From assembly GCA_049515655.1 (NCBI GenBank), contig JBEKTW010000001.1, positions 124,001 to 188,000 on the forward strand: a DNA stretch of 64,000 bases, in the 5' to 3' direction. Positions 26,274 to 34,327 of this stretch are shown in pieces. Numbering within the stretch: position 1 is the first letter of the stretch; every line of letters starts with the position of its first letter. Source of the stretch: JBEKTW01 sp049515655 (GTDB lineage: Bacteria; Bacteroidota; Ignavibacteria; UBA10030; SZUA-254). The translations under genes were made by a program, and so were the position numbers. Under the pieces are notes generated by a model that saw only the letters and a list, made by a program, of their open reading frames with translations, did not search any database and was not told where the DNA came from.

Positions 26274-26597
26274 ATGAACGTTCATAAAAATGATAGTGTC
26301 GTGGTGGTCGCCGGAAACGCACGGGGAAAGACAGGCAAAGTGCTGAAGGTGTTCCCGGATACCGACCGTGTGATCGTGGAAGGTGTTAATATCATCAAAC
26401 GGCATTCACGTCCATCGCAGAAGAACATCCAGGGCGGTATTGTCCAGAAAGAAGCGCCGATCTCCGTGGCGAACGTCATGGTGGTGTGTCCGAAGTGTAG
26501 CAAACCGGCGCGCGTGGGCCGTAAACCTGTAATCGACACCGCTACCGGCAAGACGCGCAGAATGCGTATCTGCCGCAAGTGCGAAGAGATGTTTTAA
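26274..26597 (+). CDS. rplX: 50S ribosomal protein L24 (uL24), four-cysteine form
   Basis: A 107-residue L24 that starts 50S assembly. The KOW motif VVVVAGNARGKTGKVLKVFP is at the N-terminus. Cysteines 72, 75, 100 and 103 (CPKC and CRKC) can form a zinc ribbon, a feature kept in many but not all bacterial L24 proteins. Confidence 0.96.
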   Translation: MNVHKNDSVVVVAGNARGKTGKVLKVFPDTDRVIVEGVNIIKRHSRPSQKNIQGGIVQKEAPISVANVMVVCPKCSKPARVGRKPVIDTATGKTRRMRICRKCEEMF

Positions 26598-26612
26598 TCC
26601 TGTTATTGACAC

Positions 26613-27257
26613 ATGGCGAAAGAAAAGAAACCGGCGACGGAAAAAAAAGCTCCCGAGAAGAAACAGACAGGCCAGGAACCCGGCGTAACGCCGCGTCTCT
26701 TTGAGCTGTACCGGAAAAGCATCGTGCCCGAACTGATGAAGAAATTCCATTACAAGAACCCGATGGAAGTTCCGAAGCTTCATAAAATATCCATCAACGT
26801 CGGTGTCGGTCAGGCAACCCAGGACCCGAAACTCCTCGACGCTGTCGTCAAGGACCTGGAGATCATTGTTGCACAAAAGCCGGTCATCATGAAAGCGAAG
26901 AAGGCGATTTCGAACTTCAAGCTGCGGGCGGGTGTGCCGATCGCAACAAGGCTGACCTTGCGTCGCCAGCGGATGTATGAGTTCATGGACAGGTTTATCA
27001 ATATTGCCGTTCCAAGAATTCGTGACTTTCGCGGGATGTCGGACAAGTCCTTCGACGGACGCGGGAACTACACGGTCGGCGTGAAGGAACATATCATCTT
27101 CCCCGAGATTGACGTCGATAAGGTAACGAAAATCTTCGGTATGGACATTACATTCGTGACGACCGCGCGGACCGACGAAGAGGCCTACGAGTTGCTCAAA
27201 AACTTCGGTATGCCGTTCGTGAAACGTCAGGAAGTCATTCAGGAACAAGCCAGTTAG
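26613..27257 (+). CDS. rplE: 50S ribosomal protein L5 (uL5) with basic N-terminal extension
   Basis: A 214-residue L5 that binds 5S rRNA and contacts the 30S head. The core starts at about residue 28 (LFELYRKSIVPELMKKFHYK), preceded by a lysine-rich extension (MAKEKKPATEKKAPEKKQTG) not found in the usual 180-residue L5. FRGMSDKSFDGRGNYTVGVK and the C-terminal helix are intact. ATG at 26613. Confidence 0.95.
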   Translation: MAKEKKPATEKKAPEKKQTGQEPGVTPRLFELYRKSIVPELMKKFHYKNPMEVPKLHKISINVGVGQATQDPKLLDAVVKDLEIIVAQKPVIMKAKKAISNFKLRAGVPIATRLTLRRQRMYEFMDRFINIAVPRIRDFRGMSDKSFDGRGNYTVGVKEHIIFPEIDVDKVTKIFGMDITFVTTARTDEEAYELLKNFGMPFVKRQEVIQEQAS

Positions 27258-27280
27258 GTTCATCGAATAACGGAGAATAC

Positions 27281-27466
27281 ATGGCACGATTAGCAATGGT
27301 GGTCAAAGCAAAGAGGATTCCGAAGTATGCGGTGAGGAAGCATTTTCGCTGCAATATTTGCGGACGCCCGCGGGCATACATGCGAAAATTCGGCGTGTGC
27401 CGGATTTGCTTCCGCAAAATGGCGCTCGACGGAAAAATTCCGGGTGTACTCAAGGCGAGTTGGTAA
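27281..27466 (+). CDS. rpsN: 30S ribosomal protein S14, type Z (uS14)
   Basis: A 61-residue zinc-type S14. Cysteines 24, 27, 40 and 43 (CNIC and CRIC) hold the metal. The C-terminus GKIPGVLKASW is typical of this short form. It follows rplE by 23 nt after GGAGAATAC. Confidence 0.96.
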   Translation: MARLAMVVKAKRIPKYAVRKHFRCNICGRPRAYMRKFGVCRICFRKMALDGKIPGVLKASW

Positions 27467-27479
27467 GGAACAACACACG

Positions 27480-27878
27480 ATGATGACATCAACAGATCCA
27501 ATCTCAGATTATTTGACGCGAATTCGAAACGCGGTCCGCGCCAAGCACAAGAAAGTTGATGTGCCTGCGACAAACATGAAACGCGCATTGTCGAAGATTC
27601 TTGCAGAGCATAAGTTCATTTCGGGATATACTGAAATTGAAGATAACAAACAGGGCCTCCTGCGGATAGCTCTCCGTTATACGGAAGGAAAGAGTGTGAT
27701 CAGTGGGCTCAAACGGATCAGCACGCCCGGTCGTCGTGTCTACGTGTCTTCAAGGGAATTGCCCCGCGTCTTGAACGGCCTCGGCATCGCGGTGATTTCA
27801 ACGTCGAAAGGAATCATGACCGACCGCCAGGCAAAGGAACAGCATTTCGGCGGTGAAGTGATCTGTCATATTTGGTAA
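27480..27878 (+). CDS. rpsH: 30S ribosomal protein S8 (uS8)
   Basis: A 132-residue S8, a primary 16S rRNA binder; in proteobacteria it represses the spc operon. The start MMTSTDPISDYLTRIRNAVR matches other S8 proteins; ATG 27480 and 27483 are both possible, with AAGGAA upstream. The frame extends to 27444, but that would run into rpsN. The C-terminal signature STSKGIMTDRQAKEQHFGGE is intact. Confidence 0.96.
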   Translation: MMTSTDPISDYLTRIRNAVRAKHKKVDVPATNMKRALSKILAEHKFISGYTEIEDNKQGLLRIALRYTEGKSVISGLKRISTPGRRVYVSSRELPRVLNGLGIAVISTSKGIMTDRQAKEQHFGGEVICHIW

Positions 27879-27901
27879 CGATTGTTTTTTAGGAGACAGC
27901 T

Positions 27902-28465
27902 TTGTCACGTATAGGACGAAAACCAGTTCCCCTCGTCAAAGGGGTGAAAGTAGAACATAAAGATGGAGCAATCCGGATCAGCGGTCCGAAAGGAGAGCTG
28001 TCTGCGGTCGTCCCGTCTTCCATCGGTGTTGAGGTGAACGCAACCGAAATTGTCCTGAAGCGCTCGAAGGATGAAAAAGCGCTCAGGGCGCTTCACGGGA
28101 CGTGGCGCGCGCTTGTGAATAATATGGTCAAGGGCGTCACGGAAGGATTTCAACGGAAACTCGAGATTGTCGGAGTCGGATATAAGGCGGAATTGAAAGG
28201 GAAAAAGCTCCAGCTCGCCCTCGGTTACTCCCATCCGATTCTGTTCGTTCCGCCGGCGAACATCAAGATTGAGGTTCCCCAACCGACCAGCATAGTCATT
28301 TCAGGGTTCGATAAACAACTTGTCGGACAGGTCGCGGCGAAAATCCGTTCCTTCCGTCCGCCGGAGCCGTACAAAGGCAAAGGTGTGAAGTACGAAGGCG
28401 AGTACATCCGACGTAAAGCTGGAAAAGCTGCGGCAGCGGCTGGTGCAGCGGGAGCGAAGGCATAA
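27902..28465 (+). CDS. rplF: 50S ribosomal protein L6 (uL6)
   Basis: A 187-residue L6 near the sarcin-ricin loop. The start MSRIGRKPVPLVKGVKVEHK fixes a TTG codon at 27902 after AGGAGACAG. The signature RSFRPPEPYKGKGVKYEGEY is present. An alanine-rich tail (KAAAAAGAAGAKA) is longer than usual. Confidence 0.96.
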   Translation: MSRIGRKPVPLVKGVKVEHKDGAIRISGPKGELSAVVPSSIGVEVNATEIVLKRSKDEKALRALHGTWRALVNNMVKGVTEGFQRKLEIVGVGYKAELKGKKLQLALGYSHPILFVPPANIKIEVPQPTSIVISGFDKQLVGQVAAKIRSFRPPEPYKGKGVKYEGEYIRRKAGKAAAAAGAAGAKA

Positions 28466-28466
28466 T

Positions 28467-28835
28467 ATGATCAAGTCAACGAAAGAAGCGCGCAGGCAGC
28501 GCATAAAGAAGCATATCCGTAAGGAAGTCCGGGGAACGGCGGACCGGCCACGCCTGACGGTGTACCGGAGTTTGAAACATCTCTACGCTCAGATCGTGGA
28601 CGATTCTCAAAGAAAAACCCTGCTGGCGGTTTCAACCCTCTCGAAAGATGTCCGAGATGAGCTGAAGCAGGTCAAAGGCAACAGGAATCTCGCGAAGCAG
28701 GTCGGAGTCCTGGTCGCAAAAAGAGCTCTCGGGAGCAACATCCGCAGGGTCGTTTTTGACCGGAATGGATATTTGTACCACGGGATCGTCAAGGCGCTGG
28801 CTGATGGTGCACGCGAAGGTGGATTGGAACTGTAG
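28467..28835 (+). CDS. rplR: 50S ribosomal protein L18 (uL18)
   Basis: A 122-residue L18 that binds 5S rRNA with L5. MIKSTKEARRQRIKKHIRKE, RPRLTVYRSLKHLYAQIVDD and the C-terminal FDRNGYLYHGIVKALADGAR are typical. ATG 28467 lies 1 nt after the rplF stop; an in-frame upstream start at 28443 would overlap rplF and is rejected. A 214-nt gap with a tRNA follows instead of rpsE. Confidence 0.96.
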   Translation: MIKSTKEARRQRIKKHIRKEVRGTADRPRLTVYRSLKHLYAQIVDDSQRKTLLAVSTLSKDVRDELKQVKGNRNLAKQVGVLVAKRALGSNIRRVVFDRNGYLYHGIVKALADGAREGGLEL

Positions 28836-28892
28836 TGTCGGTACCGGCCGGGACATTGCCCGGGGCGGGTGTGGCACTCCGGTGGATATTCT

Positions 28893-28963
28893 TGCCGGGT
28901 CGTCTAATGGCAGGACAGCGGCCTTTGGAGCCGTCAGTGGTGGTTCGAATCCTCCCCCGGCAG
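28893..28963 (+). tRNA. tRNA-Gln (anticodon TTG) between rplR and rpsE
   Basis: A 71-nt cloverleaf. The acceptor TGCCGGG pairs with CCCGGCA and the discriminator is G, as in tRNA-Gln. The D-arm is GTC...GAC, and the anticodon stem GCGGC/GCCGT (one G-U) encloses CTTTGGA, giving anticodon TTG. The T-arm GGTGG/CCTCC around TTCGAAT has one T-T mismatch in the middle. A hairpin CCGGG/CCCGG (28848-28863) lies between rplR and the tRNA and may assist processing. The location inside the spc operon is unusual. Confidence 0.85.
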
Positions 28964-29049
28964 CAACGCTTCTGGAAAGAGTACACCGGCATCGGAAGTA
29001 GATGTACAAGAGACAAGCAATCACATTGACAGATTTGGAGCTTAGATAA

Positions 29050-29574
29050 TTGGCTAGAATCAGAACGAGTGAGTTGGAATTAAAGGACAAGCTGGTCTAC
29101 ATCAATCGCGTCGCCAAGGTTGTCAAGGGCGGCAAGCGGTTTAGCTTTAGCGCCATCGTCGTGGTCGGCGACGGGCGAGGGCATGTGGGAGCCGGACTCG
29201 GCAAGGCGAACGAGGTCCAGGATGCCATCGCCAAAGGCGTCGACGATGCCAAGAAGAACGTCGTCAAGGTGAACATCGTCAAGGGAACGATCCCTCACGA
29301 GATTCTTGCGAAGTTCAGGTCGTCGAGAGTTCTCCTCAAACCCGCATCTCCCGGAACGGGACTCATCGCCGGCGGCGGCGTTCGCGCAGTTCTGGAAATG
29401 GCCGGGGTGAAGGATGTCTTGACGAAATCCATAGGGTCGACGAATCCGCACAACGTGGTGAAGGCGACGATGACGGCGCTGTTGGCTCTTGCGGATGCCC
29501 GGACCGTGGCGGAACGCCGGGGGATTTCGTTGCACGAATTGTTTGGAACTCAGACTACACCGAATACGAATTGA
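29050..29574 (+). CDS. rpsE: 30S ribosomal protein S5 (uS5)
   Basis: A 174-residue S5 involved in decoding accuracy and helicase activity at the mRNA entry. The N-terminal dsRNA-binding-like domain (ELKDKLVYINRVAKVVKGGK, then VVVGDGRGHVGAGLGKANEV) and the signature GTGLIAGGGVRAVLEMAGVK are intact. The TTG start at 29050 lies 9 nt after GGAG (29037-29040). Confidence 0.96.
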   Translation: MARIRTSELELKDKLVYINRVAKVVKGGKRFSFSAIVVVGDGRGHVGAGLGKANEVQDAIAKGVDDAKKNVVKVNIVKGTIPHEILAKFRSSRVLLKPASPGTGLIAGGGVRAVLEMAGVKDVLTKSIGSTNPHNVVKATMTALLALADARTVAERRGISLHELFGTQTTPNTN

Positions 29575-29582
29575 TATCCGAT

Positions 29583-29774
29583 ATGGCGAAAAAGATTCGA
29601 ATAACGCAAGTCGTTAGCCAGCTCGATTGTCTGAAGAAGCAAAAACTGACGATCAAAGCGCTGGGCCTCGGTCGTCCGAATTACTCCATCGTGAAAAATG
29701 ATTCACCCCAGATAAGGGGAATGATTGAAAAAATAAAGCATCTCGTTAAAGTCGAAGAATTAAAAGAAGGATAA
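29583..29774 (+). CDS. rpmD: 50S ribosomal protein L30 (uL30)
   Basis: A 63-residue L30 of the short bacterial type. MAKKIRITQVVSQLDCLKKQ, then LTIKALGLGRPNYSIVKND, is typical. ATG 29583 is chosen; an ATT-derived start 12 bases upstream would add four residues without support. It lies 8 nt after rpsE. Confidence 0.95.
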   Translation: MAKKIRITQVVSQLDCLKKQKLTIKALGLGRPNYSIVKNDSPQIRGMIEKIKHLVKVEELKEG

Positions 29775-29800
29775 GGGCTGAACGATTCGGTCCAGACTCT

Positions 29801-30280
29801 ATGGCAAAATCATTTTTGAATAATCTCAAATTCGCGGAAGGTTCCCGCAAGCGCACAAAACGGATTGCGCGCGGCCAGGGCTCCGGCCATGGCGGGACCT
29901 CGACACGCGGCCACAAGGGACAGCATTCGCGCTCTGGGGCCAACTTCCGTCCGTGGTTCGAAGGCGGTCAGATGCCGTTGATTCGCCGGGTTCCGAAATT
30001 CGGTTTCACAAATCCGTTCAAGGTGGTGTACCAGGTGGTCAACGTCAGCACACTCGACGTTCTGGTCGCGAAGGGAAGACTGCCGGACTCGACAGTGAAC
30101 CCCGAAGTTCTGTTTGCGACGGGGGCCGTCGCGAAAAAATCAGCTCCGGTGAAGATCCTGGGAAATGGTGAGTTGAAGTCCAAACTGGACGTGAGCGCCC
30201 ACGCGTTCAGCGCGTCGGCGAAGAAGAAAATTGAAGCCGCGGGCGGTACGGCAAAAGTGGTACAACGTGCAACAGCCTAA
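29801..30280 (+). CDS. rplO: 50S ribosomal protein L15 (uL15)
   Basis: A 159-residue L15, a late assembly protein. The glycine- and arginine-rich N-terminus RIARGQGSGHGGTSTRGHKG is typical, and the C-terminal signature VSAHAFSASAKKKIEAAGGT is present. It precedes secY in the standard spc order. Confidence 0.96.
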   Translation: MAKSFLNNLKFAEGSRKRTKRIARGQGSGHGGTSTRGHKGQHSRSGANFRPWFEGGQMPLIRRVPKFGFTNPFKVVYQVVNVSTLDVLVAKGRLPDSTVNPEVLFATGAVAKKSAPVKILGNGELKSKLDVSAHAFSASAKKKIEAAGGTAKVVQRATA

Positions 30281-30293
30281 TCGATTATAAGGA

Positions 30294-31631
30294 ATGGCCA
30301 AACTTAGCGAAAGTTTTCGAAACATATTCAAGATTCAAGAACTTCGTCAGCGCATCCTTTTTACAGCGGCCTTGCTGATCGTTGTGCGATTCGGGTCGCA
30401 TGTTACGCTGCCCGGTATCGACGCAAAAATATTGGAGCAAGCGGTCCGCTCACAGGCCTCCAACACGTTGTTTGGATTGTACGACCTGTTTGTCGGAGGG
30501 GCATTCAGCAATGCGGCGATTTTCGCCCTCGGCATCATGCCCTACATCAGCTCTTCCATCATCATCCAGCTCCTCGGCGCGGTCATCCCGTACTTCCAGA
30601 AGCTCACAAAAGAGGGAGAGGAAGGGCGAAAGAAAATCAACCAGTTGACGCGCTACGGCACTGTGTTGATCTCCATGCTCCAGGCGTGGGGTGTGAGCGT
30701 CAAATTGTCGAGCATGACGGCGGCAGGCGTTCCTATCATCGTCCCTCAGGTGCCGAGCTTCCTGTTCCATTTTGCAACGATGATCATACTGACGGCCGGA
30801 ACGATCTTCATGATGTGGCTGGGGGAACAGATCACCGAGCGGGGCATCGGGAACGGTATATCTCTCATTATTTTCATCGGTATCATCGCAAGGTTCCCGC
30901 ATGCCGTTCTCGATGAATACCAGTTGGTAAGCTCCGGCGCACGGGGGATTATCATCGAGCTGATCATTGTCGGGTTGATGGTCGTTATTGTCGCCGGCAT
31001 CGTCATGGTGACCCAGGCCACGCGCCGCATTCCGGTGCAGTATGCAAAGCGGGTTGTGGGACGCAAGGTGTACGGCGGAGTCACACAGTACATCCCGATG
31101 CGGGTAAACACCGCGGGAGTCATGCCGATCATTTTCGCGCAGTCTATCATGTTCATCCCGAACACGATTCTGACGTTCTTCCCCGACAGTGAATTCATGC
31201 AGAGCATTTCGCACTATTTCGATTATACGTCGGTCACGTACTCGATGGCGTACGGGTTGATGATTGTCTTTTTCACGTACTTCTACACCGCGGTGGCGTT
31301 CAATCCGAAGGATGTCGCCGAAACGATGCAGAAGCAAGGCGGTTTTATCCCCGGCATTCGCCCCGGGAAGAATACTTCTGATTTTATCGACAATGTCCTG
31401 ACGAAGATTACGCTGCCCGGTTCGATCTTTCTCGCTATCGTTGCCATCCTGCCGGCGTTCATGGTCCGGATGGGTGTCACCTCCAATTTCGCCAGTTTCT
31501 TCGGCGGCACGAGTTTGTTGATCGTCGTGGGCGTCGGCCTCGACACTCTTCAACAGATCGAGTCGCATTTGCTGATGCGTCATTACGACGGATTCATGAA
31601 GAGCGGAAAAATCAGAGGCAGAAGATTCTAG
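30294..31631 (+). CDS. secY: Protein translocase subunit SecY
   Basis: A 445-residue channel subunit with ten transmembrane segments. Signatures include FGSHVTLPGID, ALGIMPYISSSIIIQLLGAV (translocon motif) and the C-terminal loop GFIPGIRPGKNTSDFIDNVL that contacts the ribosome and SecA. It pairs with SecE at 4968. The next gene is map without an intervening adk. Confidence 0.97.
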   Translation: MAKLSESFRNIFKIQELRQRILFTAALLIVVRFGSHVTLPGIDAKILEQAVRSQASNTLFGLYDLFVGGAFSNAAIFALGIMPYISSSIIIQLLGAVIPYFQKLTKEGEEGRKKINQLTRYGTVLISMLQAWGVSVKLSSMTAAGVPIIVPQVPSFLFHFATMIILTAGTIFMMWLGEQITERGIGNGISLIIFIGIIARFPHAVLDEYQLVSSGARGIIIELIIVGLMVVIVAGIVMVTQATRRIPVQYAKRVVGRKVYGGVTQYIPMRVNTAGVMPIIFAQSIMFIPNTILTFFPDSEFMQSISHYFDYTSVTYSMAYGLMIVFFTYFYTAVAFNPKDVAETMQKQGGFIPGIRPGKNTSDFIDNVLTKITLPGSIFLAIVAILPAFMVRMGVTSNFASFFGGTSLLIVVGVGLDTLQQIESHLLMRHYDGFMKSGKIRGRRF

Positions 31632-31653
31632 TCGGGATGATGAAGAGCATTCC

Positions 31654-32418
31654 TTGGGAAAGGAAATAACAAAATCGCCTCACGAAATCGAGTTGATGCG
31701 CGAAAGCTGCCGGATTGTGGCGGAGGTATTGCGATTGCTGAAGGGGGCTCTGCGACCCGGTGTCACGACAAAAGAATTGGACAAACTTGCGGAAGAATTC
31801 ATCCGGATGCAGGGTGCTGAACCCGCGTTCAAAGGTTATGGCTTCGACAAGAACAACCTGTACCCGGCGAGCATCTGCACCTCGATCGACGATGAGGTTG
31901 TGCACGGCATTCCCGGCGGCCGTACTCTTCGCGAAGGCGAAATCGTCTCCGTCGACGTGGGGGTACGGAAGAATGGGTATTATGGCGACGGCGCCTGGAC
32001 GTTCGAGGTGGGTAGAGTGACGGAAGACAAGCTCCGGCTGATGAGAGTCACGGAAGAATCGCTCTACAAGGGCATCGAGCAGGCACGTGCCGGAAAGCGC
32101 GTCCGCGATATCTCGGCGGCAGTACAGCAGCATGTGGAAACCGCAGGCTTTTCGGTAGTGAGGGACTTGGTGGGGCACGGCGTCGGCAAGAACCTGCACG
32201 AAGAACCGCCGATTCCGAACTTCGTGGATTCGGCATCGAGCCCGAAGCTTAGAAGCGGCATGACGATAGCGATCGAACCGATGGTCAATGCAGGAACGTT
32301 TCGCGTTCGCGTCGATGCTGACGGGTGGACCGTGCGAACGCACGATGGACAACCGTCGGCACACTTTGAGCACACGGTGCTGGTGACGGAGAACGCTCCG
32401 GAAATTCTCACACAATAG
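31654..32418 (+). CDS. map: Methionine aminopeptidase, type I
   Basis: A 254-residue metalloprotease that removes the initiator methionine. The metal ligands are in the expected contexts: DVGVRKNGYYGDGAWTFEVG (two Asp), GHGVGKNLHEEP (His), IAIEPMV (Glu) and HFEHTVLVT (Glu). The start is TTG at 31654; a pair of ATG codons just upstream is out of frame. It follows secY by 22 nt and precedes infA, as in lineages that lack adk here. Confidence 0.95.
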   Translation: MGKEITKSPHEIELMRESCRIVAEVLRLLKGALRPGVTTKELDKLAEEFIRMQGAEPAFKGYGFDKNNLYPASICTSIDDEVVHGIPGGRTLREGEIVSVDVGVRKNGYYGDGAWTFEVGRVTEDKLRLMRVTEESLYKGIEQARAGKRVRDISAAVQQHVETAGFSVVRDLVGHGVGKNLHEEPPIPNFVDSASSPKLRSGMTIAIEPMVNAGTFRVRVDADGWTVRTHDGQPSAHFEHTVLVTENAPEILTQ

Positions 32419-32426
32419 CGGGCGGC

Positions 32427-32645
32427 ATGGCGAAACAGGGACCGATCACGATGGACGGCATCATCACGGAGACATTGCCCAATGCAATGTTCCGAGTGAA
32501 GCTCGATAATGGCCATGAAGTGCTCGCGGTAATTTCCGGAAAAATGAGAATGAATTATATCAAGATTTTAGTGGGCGACAGGGTCACCATTGAAATGTCG
32601 CCGTATGATTTAAGCAAAGGTCGCATCACGTACCGGTACAAGTAA
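32427..32645 (+). CDS. infA: Translation initiation factor IF-1
   Basis: A 72-residue S1/OB-fold protein. MAKQGPITMDGIITETLPNA, then MFRVKLDNGHEVLAVISGKM, is typical, ending DLSKGRITYRYK. It blocks the A site during initiation. The position between map and rpmJ is standard. Confidence 0.97.
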   Translation: MAKQGPITMDGIITETLPNAMFRVKLDNGHEVLAVISGKMRMNYIKILVGDRVTIEMSPYDLSKGRITYRYK

Positions 32646-32653
32646 GGAAATGT

Positions 32654-32767
32654 ATGAAAGTTCGCTCATCTGTAAAGCGCATTTGTGATAATTGTAAGAT
32701 TATCCGTCGCAAAGGTGTCGTGCGGGTCATTTGCAAGAACCCGAAGCATCGACAGCGCCAGGGATAA
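32654..32767 (+). CDS. rpmJ: 50S ribosomal protein L36 (bL36), zinc form
   Basis: A 37-residue protein translated directly from the sequence: MKVRSSVKRICDNCKIIRRK and a tail ending CKNPKHRQRQG. Cysteines 11, 14 and 27 and His 32 form the zinc site. ATG 32654 follows AAGGAA closely. The size is normal for L36. Confidence 0.97.
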   Translation: MKVRSSVKRICDNCKIIRRKGVVRVICKNPKHRQRQG

Positions 32768-32807
32768 GGATTTCAACTCTTAAAGGAACGAAGAAAGGAA
32801 ACATGCA

Positions 32808-33191
32808 GTGGCCCGTATTGCAGGTGTAGATTTACCGAAGCAGAAGAGAGCTGAAATCGGTCTGACCTACATTCTTGGTCTGGGAAGAACCAGCGCCAAG
32901 AAGATTCTAACGCAGGCCGGAGTCGATTGGGGTAAGCACATCGGCGACCTCACGGACGAAGAGGTCTCGAAGATCCGCGGAATCATCACCAGCGATTACA
33001 AGGTGGAGGGAGCTCTTCGAAGCGAAGTCCAGATGAACCTCAAGAGGTTGATGGACATTAATTGTTATCGGGGATTGCGGCACCGCAAGGGCCTGCCGGT
33101 TCGCGGACAGCGAACGCGAACCAACGCCCGCACGCGCAAAGGTAAGCGCAAGACAGTTGCTGGAAAGAAGAAAGCAATCGCGAAGAAGTAA
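32808..33191 (+). CDS. rpsM: 30S ribosomal protein S13 (uS13)
   Basis: A 127-residue S13 of the 30S head, contacting L5 and P-site tRNA. MARIAGVDLPKQKRAEIGLT and the C-terminal GLRHRKGLPVRGQRTRTNAR are typical. The start is GTG at 32808 with AAGGAA at 32795-32800; the nearby ATG at 32803 is out of frame. Confidence 0.97.
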   Translation: MARIAGVDLPKQKRAEIGLTYILGLGRTSAKKILTQAGVDWGKHIGDLTDEEVSKIRGIITSDYKVEGALRSEVQMNLKRLMDINCYRGLRHRKGLPVRGQRTRTNARTRKGKRKTVAGKKKAIAKK

Positions 33192-33203
33192 TACTCGGAG
33201 ACC

Positions 33204-33620
33204 ATGATGGGAAAACAAGCAGCAGGAACACCCGCAGCACCGGCAACGGTAAAGAAGAAAAAGAAGATTCACATCGAGCTGACGGGAAAAGCGTACATCA
33301 AAGCAACGTTCAACAACGTGATCGTCACGATCACGGACGTCTACGGAAATGTCATCAGCTGGTCGTCGGCCGGACGGAACGCGTTCAAGGGTTCCCGGAA
33401 GAATACGCCCTATGCGGCCCAGGTGACGGCGGAAGCCGCGGCGAAGGAAGCGTTCGACCTCGGATTGCGGAAGGTCGATGTTTTCGTCAGAGGCCCGGGA
33501 TCCGGACGTGAGGCGGGTGTTCGGTCGCTCCAAACCGTCGGACTGGAAATTCTGAGTATCCGCGACGTCACTCCGATTCCTCATAACGGCTGCCGCCCCC
33601 CCAAGCGCCGTCGCGTCTAA
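33204..33620 (+). CDS. rpsK: 30S ribosomal protein S11 (uS11)
   Basis: A 138-residue S11 at the mRNA exit channel. The core HIELTGKAYIKATFNNVIVT and the C-terminus DVTPIPHNGCRPPKRRRV are typical. ATG 33204 and 33207 are both possible. The first 18 residues are an Ala/Lys-rich extension. Confidence 0.96.
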   Translation: MMGKQAAGTPAAPATVKKKKKIHIELTGKAYIKATFNNVIVTITDVYGNVISWSSAGRNAFKGSRKNTPYAAQVTAEAAAKEAFDLGLRKVDVFVRGPGSGREAGVRSLQTVGLEILSIRDVTPIPHNGCRPPKRRRV

Positions 33621-33664
33621 CAACGGCGGGATGTATACGTAACATTCATTAAATCAAGGATTGT

Positions 33665-34294
33665 ATGGGAAGATATATCGAACCAAGTTGCAGACTGTGC
33701 CGGCGTGAACGGCAGAAGCTTTTTCTCAAAGGAACAAAGTGCTTTACCGAGAAATGCCCGGTGGAGCGGAGAGGATATCCGCCGGGACAACACGGACAAA
33801 CCCGGAGACAGAAGATATCTGAATACGGCGTTCAGCTTCGCGAGAAACAGAAAATTCGAAGAATGTACGGCCTGATGGAAAAACAATTTCGGAACTATTT
33901 TGAGGAAGCCCTTCATCAGACCGGCCGCACGGGTGAGAGTCTTGTGAAACTGCTTGAAAGCCGGCTCGATAACGTCGTGTACCGGCTGGGGCTTGCGCCT
34001 TCCCGCAAAGCCGCGCGTCAACTTGTAACCCATGGCCATTTGATGGTCAACAATCGTGTCGTGAATGCGCCGGCGTATCTCCTGAACCCGGGCGATGCCG
34101 TTCAGGTGTGCGAGAAAAGCAAGAAGCTTGAAATCATCCATTCGTCGATGAAGCGTATCAAGGATAACATGCTGCCTCCATGGCTTAACCTTGACAAGGC
34201 TTCAATGGTAGGGACGTTCTTAAATGTGCCGGAGCGGGCTGATATACCGCTCAACGCGAACGAGCAACTCGTCGTTGAGCTCTATTCAAAGTAA
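33665..34294 (+). CDS. rpsD: 30S ribosomal protein S4 (uS4), zinc form
   Basis: A 209-residue S4 that nucleates 30S assembly; in some bacteria it represses the alpha operon. Cysteines 9, 12, 26 and 31 form the N-terminal zinc site of C+ S4. The S4 RNA-binding domain SRLDNVVYRLGLAPSRKAAR follows, then QLVTHGHLMVNN. ATG 33665. Confidence 0.97.
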   Translation: MGRYIEPSCRLCRRERQKLFLKGTKCFTEKCPVERRGYPPGQHGQTRRQKISEYGVQLREKQKIRRMYGLMEKQFRNYFEEALHQTGRTGESLVKLLESRLDNVVYRLGLAPSRKAARQLVTHGHLMVNNRVVNAPAYLLNPGDAVQVCEKSKKLEIIHSSMKRIKDNMLPPWLNLDKASMVGTFLNVPERADIPLNANEQLVVELYSK

Positions 34295-34327
34295 CAATTG
34301 TTGGATCAATTTGGGAAAAGGCGAAAT

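Noticed and set aside
29026..29031. TTGACA upstream of rpsE as a promoter
   Set aside because: The only -10-like sequence (GATAAT) is 13 bases away, too close, so the match is probably chance.
30450..31583. A 377-codon open frame on the minus strand opposite secY
   Set aside because: It is rich in His, Arg and Asp with no motif, and secY on the other strand is certain.
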